33,103 nt of DNA from Bacteroidales bacterium (lineage in GTDB: Bacteria; Bacteroidota; Bacteroidia; Bacteroidales; UBA932). The stretch lies in assembly GCA_017960585.1 (NCBI GenBank), contig JAGCYX010000024.1:1-33103 (forward strand), read 5' to 3'. The translations under genes and the position numbers were made by a program. Of this stretch, positions 7,110 through 14,989 are shown piece after piece. How positions within the stretch are numbered: position 1 is the stretch's first letter; every line of letters begins with the position of its first letter. The notes under the pieces were generated by a model. That model worked only from the letters and a program-made list of their open reading frames with translations. It had not been told where the DNA came from and searched no databases.

Positions 7110-9308
7110 ATGGACGTACGTAAAACCAACGGCTCTTTTGAAGAGTACGACAAAGCCAAACTGGCCCGTGGTATCCACGAGGCCTACAAGACAGCTGGAG
7201 AGTATTGTGACGATGCCATCGTCGTCTCCATCATCAACAACCTCTACGTGTATGAGGGCATCACCAGCCAGGAAATCCGCCGCCAGGTGGAGGAATCCCT
7301 GATGTCGGTGAACAAGAAGGTCGCCCTGGCCTACATCGAGAAGTTCGACGCCAACATCGACCTTCGCAAGAAGCGCGACTTCATCAAGGACTATATCAAG
7401 GCCTCCAACGCCGCGACGGGCTCCAAGTTCGACGCCAACGCCAACGTCACGCGCAAGAACATCGTGACCCTGGGCAACGAGCTCTACAAGGAGAACAACA
7501 TCAAGCAGAACCGCTACATCATGCAGGACAAGATCAAGGCCCTGTACGGCCGCGCCATGGCGGACCAGTACATCAAGGACCTCGAGTCCCACGTCCTCTA
7601 CAAGCACGACGAGAGCGGCACCCCGGGCTTCCCGTATTGCGTCGCCATCACGATGTATCCTTTCCTCGTGAGCGGCCTGAAGGAGCTGGGCGGCGTGTCC
7701 ATCGCCCCCACCGACCTCAAGAGCTTCTGCGGCGAGTTCATCAACCTCGTCTACTCCGTGTCCTCGCAGTTCATGGGCGCCGTTGCCACGCCGGAGTTCC
7801 TGATGTACCTGGACTACTTCATCCGCAAGGACTACGGTGACGATTACCTCGAACACCTGAACGACGTGGTGGAGATGAACGTCAAGCAGCGCACGCTGGT
7901 CAAGGTCATCGACAACTACTTCCAGCAGGTGGTGCACTCGATGAACATGCCGGCCGGCAACCGCGGCTACCAGACGGTGTTCTGGAATATCGGCTACTTC
8001 GACAAGCCCTACTTCGAGGGCGTGTTCGGCGACTTCTACTTCCCGGACGGGACCAAGCCCAAGTGGGAGACCCTCGACTGGCTCCAGCGCCACTTCATGA
8101 ACTGGTTCAACGAGGAGCGCAACAACTACATCCTCACCTTCCCGGTGGAGACCATGGCCCTGCTGACCGACGGCGGCGACGACTTCGCCGACAAGAACTA
8201 CGCCGACTTCACGGCCGAGATGTGGGCCAAGGGCCACAGCTTCTTCTGCTACCTGTCCAACAGCCCGGACTCCCTGTCCAGCTGCTGCCGCCTGCGCAAC
8301 GAGATCCAGAAGGAGGACGGCCACAACCACACCACGCACCAGTACTCGATGGGTACGGCCTCCGTGGCCACGGGTTCCAAGTCCGTGATGACCATCAACC
8401 TGAACCGCCTCATCCAGGACGCCGTCCGCCGCTACTTCCTGGAGCGCCGCGGCGTGAACCTCGAGGCCGGCAAGCCGCTCAACCCGGTGGCCCACTTCTA
8501 TGACAAGGAAGACCTGTACAACAACTACATCGACAAGGACATCCGCGAGATGACCGAGCGCGTGCACAAGTACCAGATCGCCTTCAACGAGATCATCAAG
8601 GACTTCCTCAAGGCCGATATGCTGGACGTCTACAAGGCCGGCTTCATCGACATGAAGAAGCAGTACCTGACCGTGGGCGTCAACGGCCTGACCGAGGCCG
8701 CCGAGTTCCTCGGGCTGACCGTCTCCCCGAATCCGGAGTACGGTGAGTTCGTGAACACCATCCTCGAGACCATCAACGTCGCCAACCGCAAGGACCGCAC
8801 CCCGGACGCCATGTTCAACACCGAGTTCGTACCGGCCGAGAACCTCGCCGCCAAGAACTACAAGTGGGACAAGAAGGACGGCTATTTCGTGTCCGAGAAG
8901 CACAACCTCTACAGCTCCTACTTCTACAATCCCGAGGACGTGAACGTGTCCATGATCGACAAGTTCAAGCTGCACGGCGAGGACTTCGTGAAGTATCTCG
9001 ACGGCGGTTCCGCCCTGCACATGAACATCGCCGAGCACCTCACGAAGGAGCAGTACCGGAGCCTGCTGAAGACGGCCGCCCACTACGGCACCAACTACTT
9101 CACCTTCAACTGCCGGAACACGGTCTGCAACGACTGCGGCCACATCAGCAAGGACACGCTCACCAAGTGCCCCAAGTGCGGCAGCGAGAACCTCGACTAC
9201 CTCACGCGCGTGATCGGCTACCTCAAGCGTGTGTCCTCCTTCGCGGAGCCGCGCCAGGTCGAGGCGTCGCACCGCTACTACAATCCGAAGGACGTCCCGA
9301 CCGCATGA
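7110..9308 (+). CDS. nrdD: Anaerobic (class III) ribonucleoside-triphosphate reductase
   Basis: Makes dNTPs from NTPs without oxygen using a glycyl radical. The ATG at 7110 gives 732 residues, the normal size. The N-terminal approximately 90 residues are an ATP-cone (VRKTNGSFEEYDKAKLARGI), the allosteric activity site. The barrel core includes WAKGHSFFCYLSNSPDSLS followed by Cys392-Cys393 in SSCCRL, where the thiyl-radical Cys is expected. A zinc-ribbon near the C-terminus has Cys673, Cys676, Cys687 and Cys690 (CNDC and CPKC). The glycyl-radical loop is RVIGYL with Gly703. The stop overlaps the start of nrdG by 4 nt. Identification is secure; it shows an anaerobic lifestyle. Confidence 0.98.
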   Translation: MDVRKTNGSFEEYDKAKLARGIHEAYKTAGEYCDDAIVVSIINNLYVYEGITSQEIRRQVEESLMSVNKKVALAYIEKFDANIDLRKKRDFIKDYIKASNAATGSKFDANANVTRKNIVTLGNELYKENNIKQNRYIMQDKIKALYGRAMADQYIKDLESHVLYKHDESGTPGFPYCVAITMYPFLVSGLKELGGVSIAPTDLKSFCGEFINLVYSVSSQFMGAVATPEFLMYLDYFIRKDYGDDYLEHLNDVVEMNVKQRTLVKVIDNYFQQVVHSMNMPAGNRGYQTVFWNIGYFDKPYFEGVFGDFYFPDGTKPKWETLDWLQRHFMNWFNEERNNYILTFPVETMALLTDGGDDFADKNYADFTAEMWAKGHSFFCYLSNSPDSLSSCCRLRNEIQKEDGHNHTTHQYSMGTASVATGSKSVMTINLNRLIQDAVRRYFLERRGVNLEAGKPLNPVAHFYDKEDLYNNYIDKDIREMTERVHKYQIAFNEIIKDFLKADMLDVYKAGFIDMKKQYLTVGVNGLTEAAEFLGLTVSPNPEYGEFVNTILETINVANRKDRTPDAMFNTEFVPAENLAAKNYKWDKKDGYFVSEKHNLYSSYFYNPEDVNVSMIDKFKLHGEDFVKYLDGGSALHMNIAEHLTKEQYRSLLKTAAHYGTNYFTFNCRNTVCNDCGHISKDTLTKCPKCGSENLDYLTRVIGYLKRVSSFAEPRQVEASHRYYNPKDVPTA

Positions 9309-9769
9309 TCAAGTACATCCCGGAGCTCACGGACATAGTCCTCGAGGAGATTCCGGACAGAGTGACCCTGGCAGTTGAAATCAGCAACTGCCGGGGTTCT
9401 TGTCCCGGATGCCACTCCCCGTTCCTCAAGCGCGACCTGGGCGAGGAGCTGACGCCGGCCGTGGTGGACAAGCTGATCGCCGACAACTACGGGGTCAACT
9501 GCTTCCTGCTGCTGGGGGAGGGGAAAGACCCGGAGGCCCTGCTGGGCATCGCGGAGCACCTCCGTACGACGCATCCGACGTTGGAGCGCGCCGTCTATTC
9601 CGGCCGCACCGAGGTGGAGCCGGAGATCTATGCCGCGTTCGATTATGTGAAAGTGGGCCCGTACGTGGAAGCCGCCGGCCCGCTGAACAATCCGTCCACG
9701 AACCAGCGGCTTTACCATCACGGCGAGGATATCACCGCCCGCTTCTGGCACAAAGGCCTGGAGAAATAA
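9305..9769 (+). CDS. nrdG: Anaerobic ribonucleotide reductase activating protein (radical SAM)
   Basis: A 154-residue radical-SAM enzyme that installs the glycyl radical on NrdD. The cluster motif CRGSCPGC (Cys29, Cys33, Cys36; CX3CX2C) binds the 4Fe-4S cluster, and FLLLGEGKD is the Gly-rich SAM-binding region. The ATG overlaps the nrdD stop in an ATGA arrangement, giving translational coupling and near 1:1 output. It is short like other NrdG proteins. It converges on the minus-strand lipoprotein gene, with only 3 nt between the stops. Confidence 0.95.
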   Translation: MIKYIPELTDIVLEEIPDRVTLAVEISNCRGSCPGCHSPFLKRDLGEELTPAVVDKLIADNYGVNCFLLLGEGKDPEALLGIAEHLRTTHPTLERAVYSGRTEVEPEIYAAFDYVKVGPYVEAAGPLNNPSTNQRLYHHGEDITARFWHKGLEK

Positions 9770-9772
9770 TCT

Positions 9773-10267
9773 CTATTCCACTGTCCCCTCTTCCCGGGCG
9801 CGTTTGCGCCAGGGCTCGAAGAAGCGCTCGATGGCCGCGTAGGCGGCGCGGGCGTCTTCCTTGATGTCGTGCCCGTACCAGCGGGCGTTGACCTTGTCGC
9901 CGGAGTCGTACTCCTGATAGATGCGATAGATGTGGCCGCCGGTCATGTCTTCCTCGTGGTCGTAGCCGTTGAGGCGGTACACCTTCATCTCCGAGAGCTT
10001 CGTCTGCATGGAATCCACCACGGCGGCGTCCACCGTGTATTCCGCGCGGATCTCGCCCGGATCGAGGTCGTTGCCCTGGTTGAGGACGACCACGACCTTG
10101 GGATCCGCGCCCGGATCCGCGATCAGTTCGCAATAGTCTTTTCCCAGCCCGGCCACGCCGGTGCAGGAGTAGCTGCAATAGACGAGTTTGCCCTTGGGCT
10201 GGGCGGTGCAGGACAGGTTCAAGCCGAGTGCCATGATCAGGAGAAGGATTGACGGGAGACGTTTCAT
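9773..10267 (-). CDS. Small lipoprotein of unknown function
   Basis: A 164-residue protein with a lipoprotein signal: MKR, a Leu-rich stretch and lipobox LNLSC with lipidated Cys20. The mature part begins TAQPKGKLVYCSYSCTG and has a predicted alpha/beta pattern with DPKVVVVLNQGN and DSMQTKLSEMKVYRLNGYD. Two or three extra cysteines near the N-terminus (YCSYSC, YCEL) could form disulfides. I do not recognise the family. Its ATG shares one base with the TAA of the upstream channel gene (TAATG), so it is translationally coupled to it, and a role at the envelope alongside the channel is a fair inference. Confidence 0.75.
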   Translation of the reverse strand: MKRLPSILLLIMALGLNLSCTAQPKGKLVYCSYSCTGVAGLGKDYCELIADPGADPKVVVVLNQGNDLDPGEIRAEYTVDAAVVDSMQTKLSEMKVYRLNGYDHEEDMTGGHIYRIYQEYDSGDKVNARWYGHDIKEDARAAYAAIERFFEPWRKRAREEGTVE

Positions 10268-12903
10268 TACGATTCGGAGGAGATGATGTGGATGTCCTGC
10301 TGCGGGAACGGGATGGTGATGCCGTTCTCGTTCAGGGTCTTGTAGATGAGTTCCTTGGCGCGGTCAATGTAGCCGATGCGCTCGGGAACGAGCACGAACT
10401 GCTTGACGCCGATCTCCACGGCGCTGTCACCGAAGTTGTTGAACACCACGTAGATGCCGCGCTTGGGGTCGACGATCTCCCGGCCGTAGGAATCCTTCGT
10501 GCGCAGGACCTGGAGCTTCTCTTCCAGGATCTCCCGGACCTTCTCCATGTCCGTGCCGTAGGCCACGCCGACGACGATCTTGAGGAACTCGTAGGAGTTG
10601 TTCCGCGTGAGGTTGGTGAAGCTCTTGCTGAAGAGCACGGTGTTGAGGAACGACACCTGCGTCTCGTCGATGGTCTCGACCTGCACGCACTGGTAGTTGA
10701 TGGAGGTCACGCGTCCGCGCACGCCGTCGCACTCGATCCAGTCGCCCACGCGCAGGCGTCCCGACATCAGCTGGATGCCGTAGATGAAGTTGTTCAGCAC
10801 GTCCTTCATGGCGAGACCGATACCGGCCGACAGACCTCCGGCCACGAGCGAAAGCGAATTGGTCGGAATCTTGAGCAGGATGACCAGGAACACGATGTAG
10901 ATGAACCACACGACGATATTGACTACGCTGTTGCCCAGCGACAGGTTGATCTCGTTGCTGCGGACGAACTTGCGGTCGTTCTTGCGGAGGAAGGAGGCGT
11001 AGCTGCTCCGCCGGTACGCCCAGCCGAGGGCCCGGGCCGCATAGCGGAAGACGAAAAACAGGCAGACCACCAGGATGATATTGTAGAAGGAGATTCGCAG
11101 GATCTCCTCTCCGGAGGAGTCGGTCAGGTTGAAGAACGGGGTGTTGAACAGATGGTTGTACAGGTCGGAGAAGTCGAAGATACCCAGCGACAGCTTGAGG
11201 CACAGGGGAATGCTCATCACCAGGAAGATCGGGATGATGACCGACGAAATGAGTTCGTAGAACCAGGTGGCCGGGAACAGGAGCTTGTCCTTGTCCACGC
11301 CGGTCACGTAGGTGATGCTCTTGCGGTACTCGTCTATCCGCTTCTGCAGGTTGTCCTGTCTGTAATGGCTGAGCTGATAGTAGATGGCCACCACGGACTC
11401 CACGCAGGCCAGCTGGAAGAGCCACCACAGCATCACCAGCAGGGACAGGAAGATGTATCCGGTGAAGGCCATCGCCAGCGCCACGAACACGACGACCACG
11501 GAGATCCAGCTCATATAGCGGTCGCCGCCCATCACGTGCGGGCCCTCCACCAGGCAGGCGATCAGCTGCCAGATCAGGAAGACGAACAGGATCGGCGGAT
11601 AGATGATGTTCATCATCGTGTTGGGCATGAAGAACATGCGGAGGCAGATCACGACCAGGGCCAGCAGGATCATCGGCAAATAGAGCCGCAGGCCGTGGCG
11701 GAACTGTTCCGTGGACAGGTGCATCAGCAGGGCCAGCAGGATGGCCAGCACCAGCCAGGAGTAGGTGAGGACCAGGGTGTCGGCCTGCTCGGCCACGGAG
11801 CGTGTCTCGCCCGTAATCATCATCAGGAGTGCGAAGAACAGGAATCCGAGGGTCAGCGTGATGCCCGGCCGCCGTTCGCGGTAGGCCAGCGTCCGCAGGC
11901 GCTTGAATATGCGCGGAAGCAGAATGGTGATCAGCCAGCCGACGGCGATGCTGAGGAGCAGGAGGACCAGGAACACCAGCCCGAACGAGGCGAATGCGAC
12001 GCCGCCCCACTGGCTCAGGTCATCCAGGTCGATATCCTTCTCCTGGCTCAGCTTGACGTACTGGATCAGCGAGAGTCCGTAGCGGTCGTTCGCCTCCTGA
12101 TTCGCCCGCTCCCAGTAACGCTTGAAGTTGGACAGGATGGTCGGGTAGTTTGTCTGGCCCTGGACGAAGATGCGGTTCTGCAGGATCTTGTAGCGCTTGA
12201 GCGCGTAGTCGTACGACTCCTTGAGGCGCAGATAGACGTTTTCGTAGTGCGTGCTGTCTTCGACGATGTAGTCCTTGTTGGCGGAGTACATCTTCAGCAG
12301 GGTGGTGGCGAAGAAGATGCAGGAATCCCGTTCCAGCTGCCCGGCCTCGTCCAGGACGAAGGTGTCCAGGTCCTCTTCCGAGATCTCCTCCTCCAGCCCC
12401 AGCTGCCGTTCCAGCTCCAGGATGTCCACCTTGATGCTGTCGTTGTGGTAGCGCAGGCTGTCCGGCAGGTCCTTGAGGTCGGCTTCCGACAGTTGCGGCG
12501 GAAGCCGCCGGAGCGCCTCGATCAGGCGGGAGTAGCGCTCGATGTCGATCTCCAGCTGGGCCACCACCTGGTCGTACGGCATGCGGTTCTCCTGGAACTC
12601 TTCGTATTCGTCCGTGACGTTGTCCAGCACGTATGACAGGTCGAAGGTGAACTCCTGCTTCTGCGAGTACAGCATCAGCGAGAGCTCGTTGCATTTCTGC
12701 ATGATGTCGATCATCCTGTCGTGCTGGCGGCCGGTCTGTTCGGCCAGGCGCACCTGGGACGTGAACATCTTGTCGTAGTCCTTCTGCAGTTCCACACGGA
12801 GGCCGTGGAGCGTCCGGGCCAGGTCGCGCTCGTCGAGCACGGCGGCGAGCGGCAGCGTCAGCAGGAACGCGGCCAGCAGGGCGATGATCCGTTTCTTTTT
12901 CAT
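10267..12903 (-). CDS. Large MscS/MscK-type mechanosensitive ion channel
   Basis: The ATG at 12903 gives 878 residues: signal peptide (KKKRIIALLAAFLLTLPLAA), a periplasmic coiled-coil region to about residue 280, then roughly ten or more membrane segments. The C-terminal third is the conserved MscS core: the pore helix SLVAGGLSAGIGLAMKDVL, then NFIYGIQLMSGRLRVGDWIE and the beta domain GRVTSINYQCVQVETID with FLNTVLFSKSFTNLTRN. Such channels open on hypo-osmotic shock. The large periplasmic and membrane additions resemble MscK/YjeP-type members. An in-frame TTG 24 nt upstream is inside the promoter box and was rejected. The gene is divergent from GH97 and coupled to the downstream lipoprotein gene. 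Confidence 0.92.
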   Translation of the reverse strand: MKKKRIIALLAAFLLTLPLAAVLDERDLARTLHGLRVELQKDYDKMFTSQVRLAEQTGRQHDRMIDIMQKCNELSLMLYSQKQEFTFDLSYVLDNVTDEYEEFQENRMPYDQVVAQLEIDIERYSRLIEALRRLPPQLSEADLKDLPDSLRYHNDSIKVDILELERQLGLEEEISEEDLDTFVLDEAGQLERDSCIFFATTLLKMYSANKDYIVEDSTHYENVYLRLKESYDYALKRYKILQNRIFVQGQTNYPTILSNFKRYWERANQEANDRYGLSLIQYVKLSQEKDIDLDDLSQWGGVAFASFGLVFLVLLLLSIAVGWLITILLPRIFKRLRTLAYRERRPGITLTLGFLFFALLMMITGETRSVAEQADTLVLTYSWLVLAILLALLMHLSTEQFRHGLRLYLPMILLALVVICLRMFFMPNTMMNIIYPPILFVFLIWQLIACLVEGPHVMGGDRYMSWISVVVVFVALAMAFTGYIFLSLLVMLWWLFQLACVESVVAIYYQLSHYRQDNLQKRIDEYRKSITYVTGVDKDKLLFPATWFYELISSVIIPIFLVMSIPLCLKLSLGIFDFSDLYNHLFNTPFFNLTDSSGEEILRISFYNIILVVCLFFVFRYAARALGWAYRRSSYASFLRKNDRKFVRSNEINLSLGNSVVNIVVWFIYIVFLVILLKIPTNSLSLVAGGLSAGIGLAMKDVLNNFIYGIQLMSGRLRVGDWIECDGVRGRVTSINYQCVQVETIDETQVSFLNTVLFSKSFTNLTRNNSYEFLKIVVGVAYGTDMEKVREILEEKLQVLRTKDSYGREIVDPKRGIYVVFNNFGDSAVEIGVKQFVLVPERIGYIDRAKELIYKTLNENGITIPFPQQDIHIISSES

Positions 12904-12924
12904 CCGGGTTCTTTCTAACTTCAG

Positions 12925-12932
12925 CAAATTTA
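12925..12932 (-). promoter_or_regulatory. -7 box for the channel-lipoprotein operon (TAAATTTG)
   Basis: Minus-strand exact TAnnTTTG, 21 nt upstream of the ATG at 12903. It is almost abutting the opposite-strand box for the GH97 gene at 12935-12942, so the two divergent promoters physically overlap. Confidence 0.65.
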
Positions 12933-12934
12933 AG

Positions 12935-12942
12935 TAAATTCG
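12935..12942 (+). promoter_or_regulatory. Probable -7 box for the GH97 gene (TAAATTCG)
   Basis: One mismatch from TAnnTTTG, ending 15 nt before the GH97 ATG. The small 54-bp divergent gap leaves little room for any other promoter. Confidence 0.45.
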
Positions 12943-12957
12943 CCCAAATTACGACCA

Positions 12958-14883
12958 ATGACCATGAATATCTTAACCGTTCTTCTCGCATTGCTGCCGG
13001 TCCTGTCCGGCCCCGATTCCCGTATGCAGGTCTCGTTCGAATCCGACGGCGGCCAGCTCCGTTACACACTCTCCTACGACGGCAAAACCCTCCTGGAGCC
13101 GTCCCTGCTGGGCATCCAGACCAACGAGGTGGACTACACCCGGCTGGAAATCCTATCCGCGGACACGCAGGAGGTGCGCGACACCTACGTGCTCGACCGC
13201 ATCAAGACCTCGCACGTGGACCACGCCGCCGTCTGTGCCGTCCTCCACTGCCAGAATCCTGACGGGCGCAAGCTCGACATCGAGTGGCACCTGACGGCGA
13301 ACGATGCCGCCTTCCGTTATATCATCCCGCGCGAGGGCGAGCGCGGGAGCGTGCGCGTGCTGCGCGAGACGAGCGCGTTCCGCTTCCCGGAGGGCACGAC
13401 GGGCTTCCTGACGCCGCAGAGCGACGCCATGATCGGCTGGAAGCGCAGCAAGCCCAGCTACGAAGAGAACTATACGCTCGACGCGCCGCTCGACCAGCGC
13501 TCGCAATACGGCCACGGCTACACCTTCCCCTGCCTGTTCCGCGTAGGCGGCGACGGCTGGGTGCTGGTGAGCGAGACCGGTGTGGACAGCCGCTACTGCG
13601 GCTCGCACCTGTCCGACTACGACCCTGCCGAGGGCTACACGATCGCGTTCGCGATGCCTGAGGAGAACAACGGCAACGGCACGGTGGATCCGGCCTTCTC
13701 CCTGCCTGGCGCCACGCCCTGGCGCACGATCACCGTGGGCGCGGACCTCGCCCCGATCGTGGAGACGACCATCGCCTTCGACGTCGTGGAGCCGCGTTAT
13801 CCGGCTACCCGCGGCTACCGCTACGGCAAAAGCAGCTGGAGCTGGATCGTCTGGCAGGACGCCAGCATGAACCACGACGACCAGGTCGCCTACATCGACC
13901 TCGCCGCCGCGATGGGCTGGCCCTACATCCTCATCGACGCCGGCTGGGACCAGGAATTCGGCCATGCCGGCATGGAGGAACTCGTCTCCTACGCCCGCAG
14001 TAAGGGCGTGGAGGTGTTCCTGTGGTACTCCTCCAGCGGCTGGTGGAACGACATCGTCCAGAGCCCGGTGAACGTGATGTGCGACCCGATCGCCCGCAAG
14101 CCGGAAATGCGCTGGATGGAGAGCATCGGCGTCAAGGGCATCAAGGTGGACTTCTTCGGCGGCGACAAGCAGGAGACGATGCGCCTCTACGAGCACATCC
14201 TCAGCGACGCCGACGACCACGGCCTGATGTGCATCTTCCACGGTGCCACCCTGCCGCGCGGCTGGGAGCGGATGTATCCCAACTACGTCGGTTCCGAGGC
14301 GGTCCTGGCTTCCGAGAACATGATCTTCGGCCAGTACCAGTGCGATATCGAGGCGCAGAACGCCTCCCTGCATCCCTTCCTGCGCAATACGGTGGGCTGC
14401 ATGGAATTCGGCGGCGTGTTCCTGAACAAGCGGCTGAACCGCGCCAACGGCGCTCCGGGCCCCGGCGGCCGCGTGTTCGGCACGCAGCGCCGCACCACAG
14501 ACGCGGCCGAGCTGGCCGTGGCGGTGCTCTACCAGAATCCGATCCAGAATTTCGCGCTCACGCCGAACAACCTCACGGACGCCCCGGCGGCCGCCATCGA
14601 TTTCATGAAAGAGGTTCCGACGACCTGGGACGAGACGCGCCTGATCGACGGCTATCCGGGCCGCTGCATCGTGCTGGCCCGCCGCCAGGGCGCCACCTGG
14701 TACGTGGCGGCGATCAACGCCGTGGATGAGCCCCTGAAGCTGGACGTCAAGGCCATCGAGGCACGCCTGGGCGGCACCGCCCGCGTGCTGAGCACCGGCA
14801 AGGACGGCCTGGAGACGGGTACGGCGCCGAAAAAACCGCTCCTCATCCCGAAGAACGACGGAGCGGTTCTGGTTATTCGGTAG
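12958..14883 (+). CDS. Glycoside hydrolase family 97 alpha-glycosidase (SusB-like)
   Basis: A 641-residue periplasmic enzyme (short signal ILTVLLALLPVLSG; ATG at 12958 or 12964). Order: N-terminal beta-sandwich, then a (beta/alpha)8 barrel from about residue 285 (KSSWSWIVWQD, then YILIDAGWD, VEVFLWYSSSGWW), then a C-terminal beta domain ending VLVIR. GH97 has inverting alpha-glucosidases (SusB) and retaining alpha-galactosidases. This protein has an Asp (Asp398) in GIKVDFFGGD at the place where retaining members carry the nucleophile and SusB-type enzymes have Gly, and a Glu (Glu447) in NYVGSEAVLASE that could be the acid/base. That favours a retaining alpha-galactosidase-like enzyme, by inference. 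It converges on the HTCS gene with a long hairpin between. Confidence 0.93.
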   Translation: MTMNILTVLLALLPVLSGPDSRMQVSFESDGGQLRYTLSYDGKTLLEPSLLGIQTNEVDYTRLEILSADTQEVRDTYVLDRIKTSHVDHAAVCAVLHCQNPDGRKLDIEWHLTANDAAFRYIIPREGERGSVRVLRETSAFRFPEGTTGFLTPQSDAMIGWKRSKPSYEENYTLDAPLDQRSQYGHGYTFPCLFRVGGDGWVLVSETGVDSRYCGSHLSDYDPAEGYTIAFAMPEENNGNGTVDPAFSLPGATPWRTITVGADLAPIVETTIAFDVVEPRYPATRGYRYGKSSWSWIVWQDASMNHDDQVAYIDLAAAMGWPYILIDAGWDQEFGHAGMEELVSYARSKGVEVFLWYSSSGWWNDIVQSPVNVMCDPIARKPEMRWMESIGVKGIKVDFFGGDKQETMRLYEHILSDADDHGLMCIFHGATLPRGWERMYPNYVGSEAVLASENMIFGQYQCDIEAQNASLHPFLRNTVGCMEFGGVFLNKRLNRANGAPGPGGRVFGTQRRTTDAAELAVAVLYQNPIQNFALTPNNLTDAPAAAIDFMKEVPTTWDETRLIDGYPGRCIVLARRQGATWYVAAINAVDEPLKLDVKAIEARLGGTARVLSTGKDGLETGTAPKKPLLIPKNDGAVLVIR

Positions 14884-14885
14884 AA

Positions 14886-14987
14886 CGTTGGGGCGGGAGT
14901 CCCGTTTCGGAGCCGTTCACCCGGGTAGGGTCGTGCGCAGCGAAGCGTAAGCACGATAGCGGAGAAACGGGAGCTCCCGCCCCGACG
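14886..14987. terminator. Long imperfect inverted repeat filling the GH97/HTCS gap (probable bidirectional terminator)
   Basis: The entire gap between the two convergent stops folds on itself. A 14-bp outer stem (14886-14899 with 14974-14987, one G-T pair) is separated by a small bulge from an 8-bp stem (14901-14908 with 14964-14971). Inside is a third stem, TCGTGC with GCACGA (14931-14936 with 14951-14956). There is no long T tract, so it may instead be a dispersed intergenic repeat that also blocks read-through. Confidence 0.6.
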
Positions 14988-14989
14988 AA

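Noticed and set aside
10249-12636. 795-residue plus-strand ORF opposite the channel gene
   Set aside because: Antisense shadow of the MscS-type gene; highly charged, no motif, no promoter.
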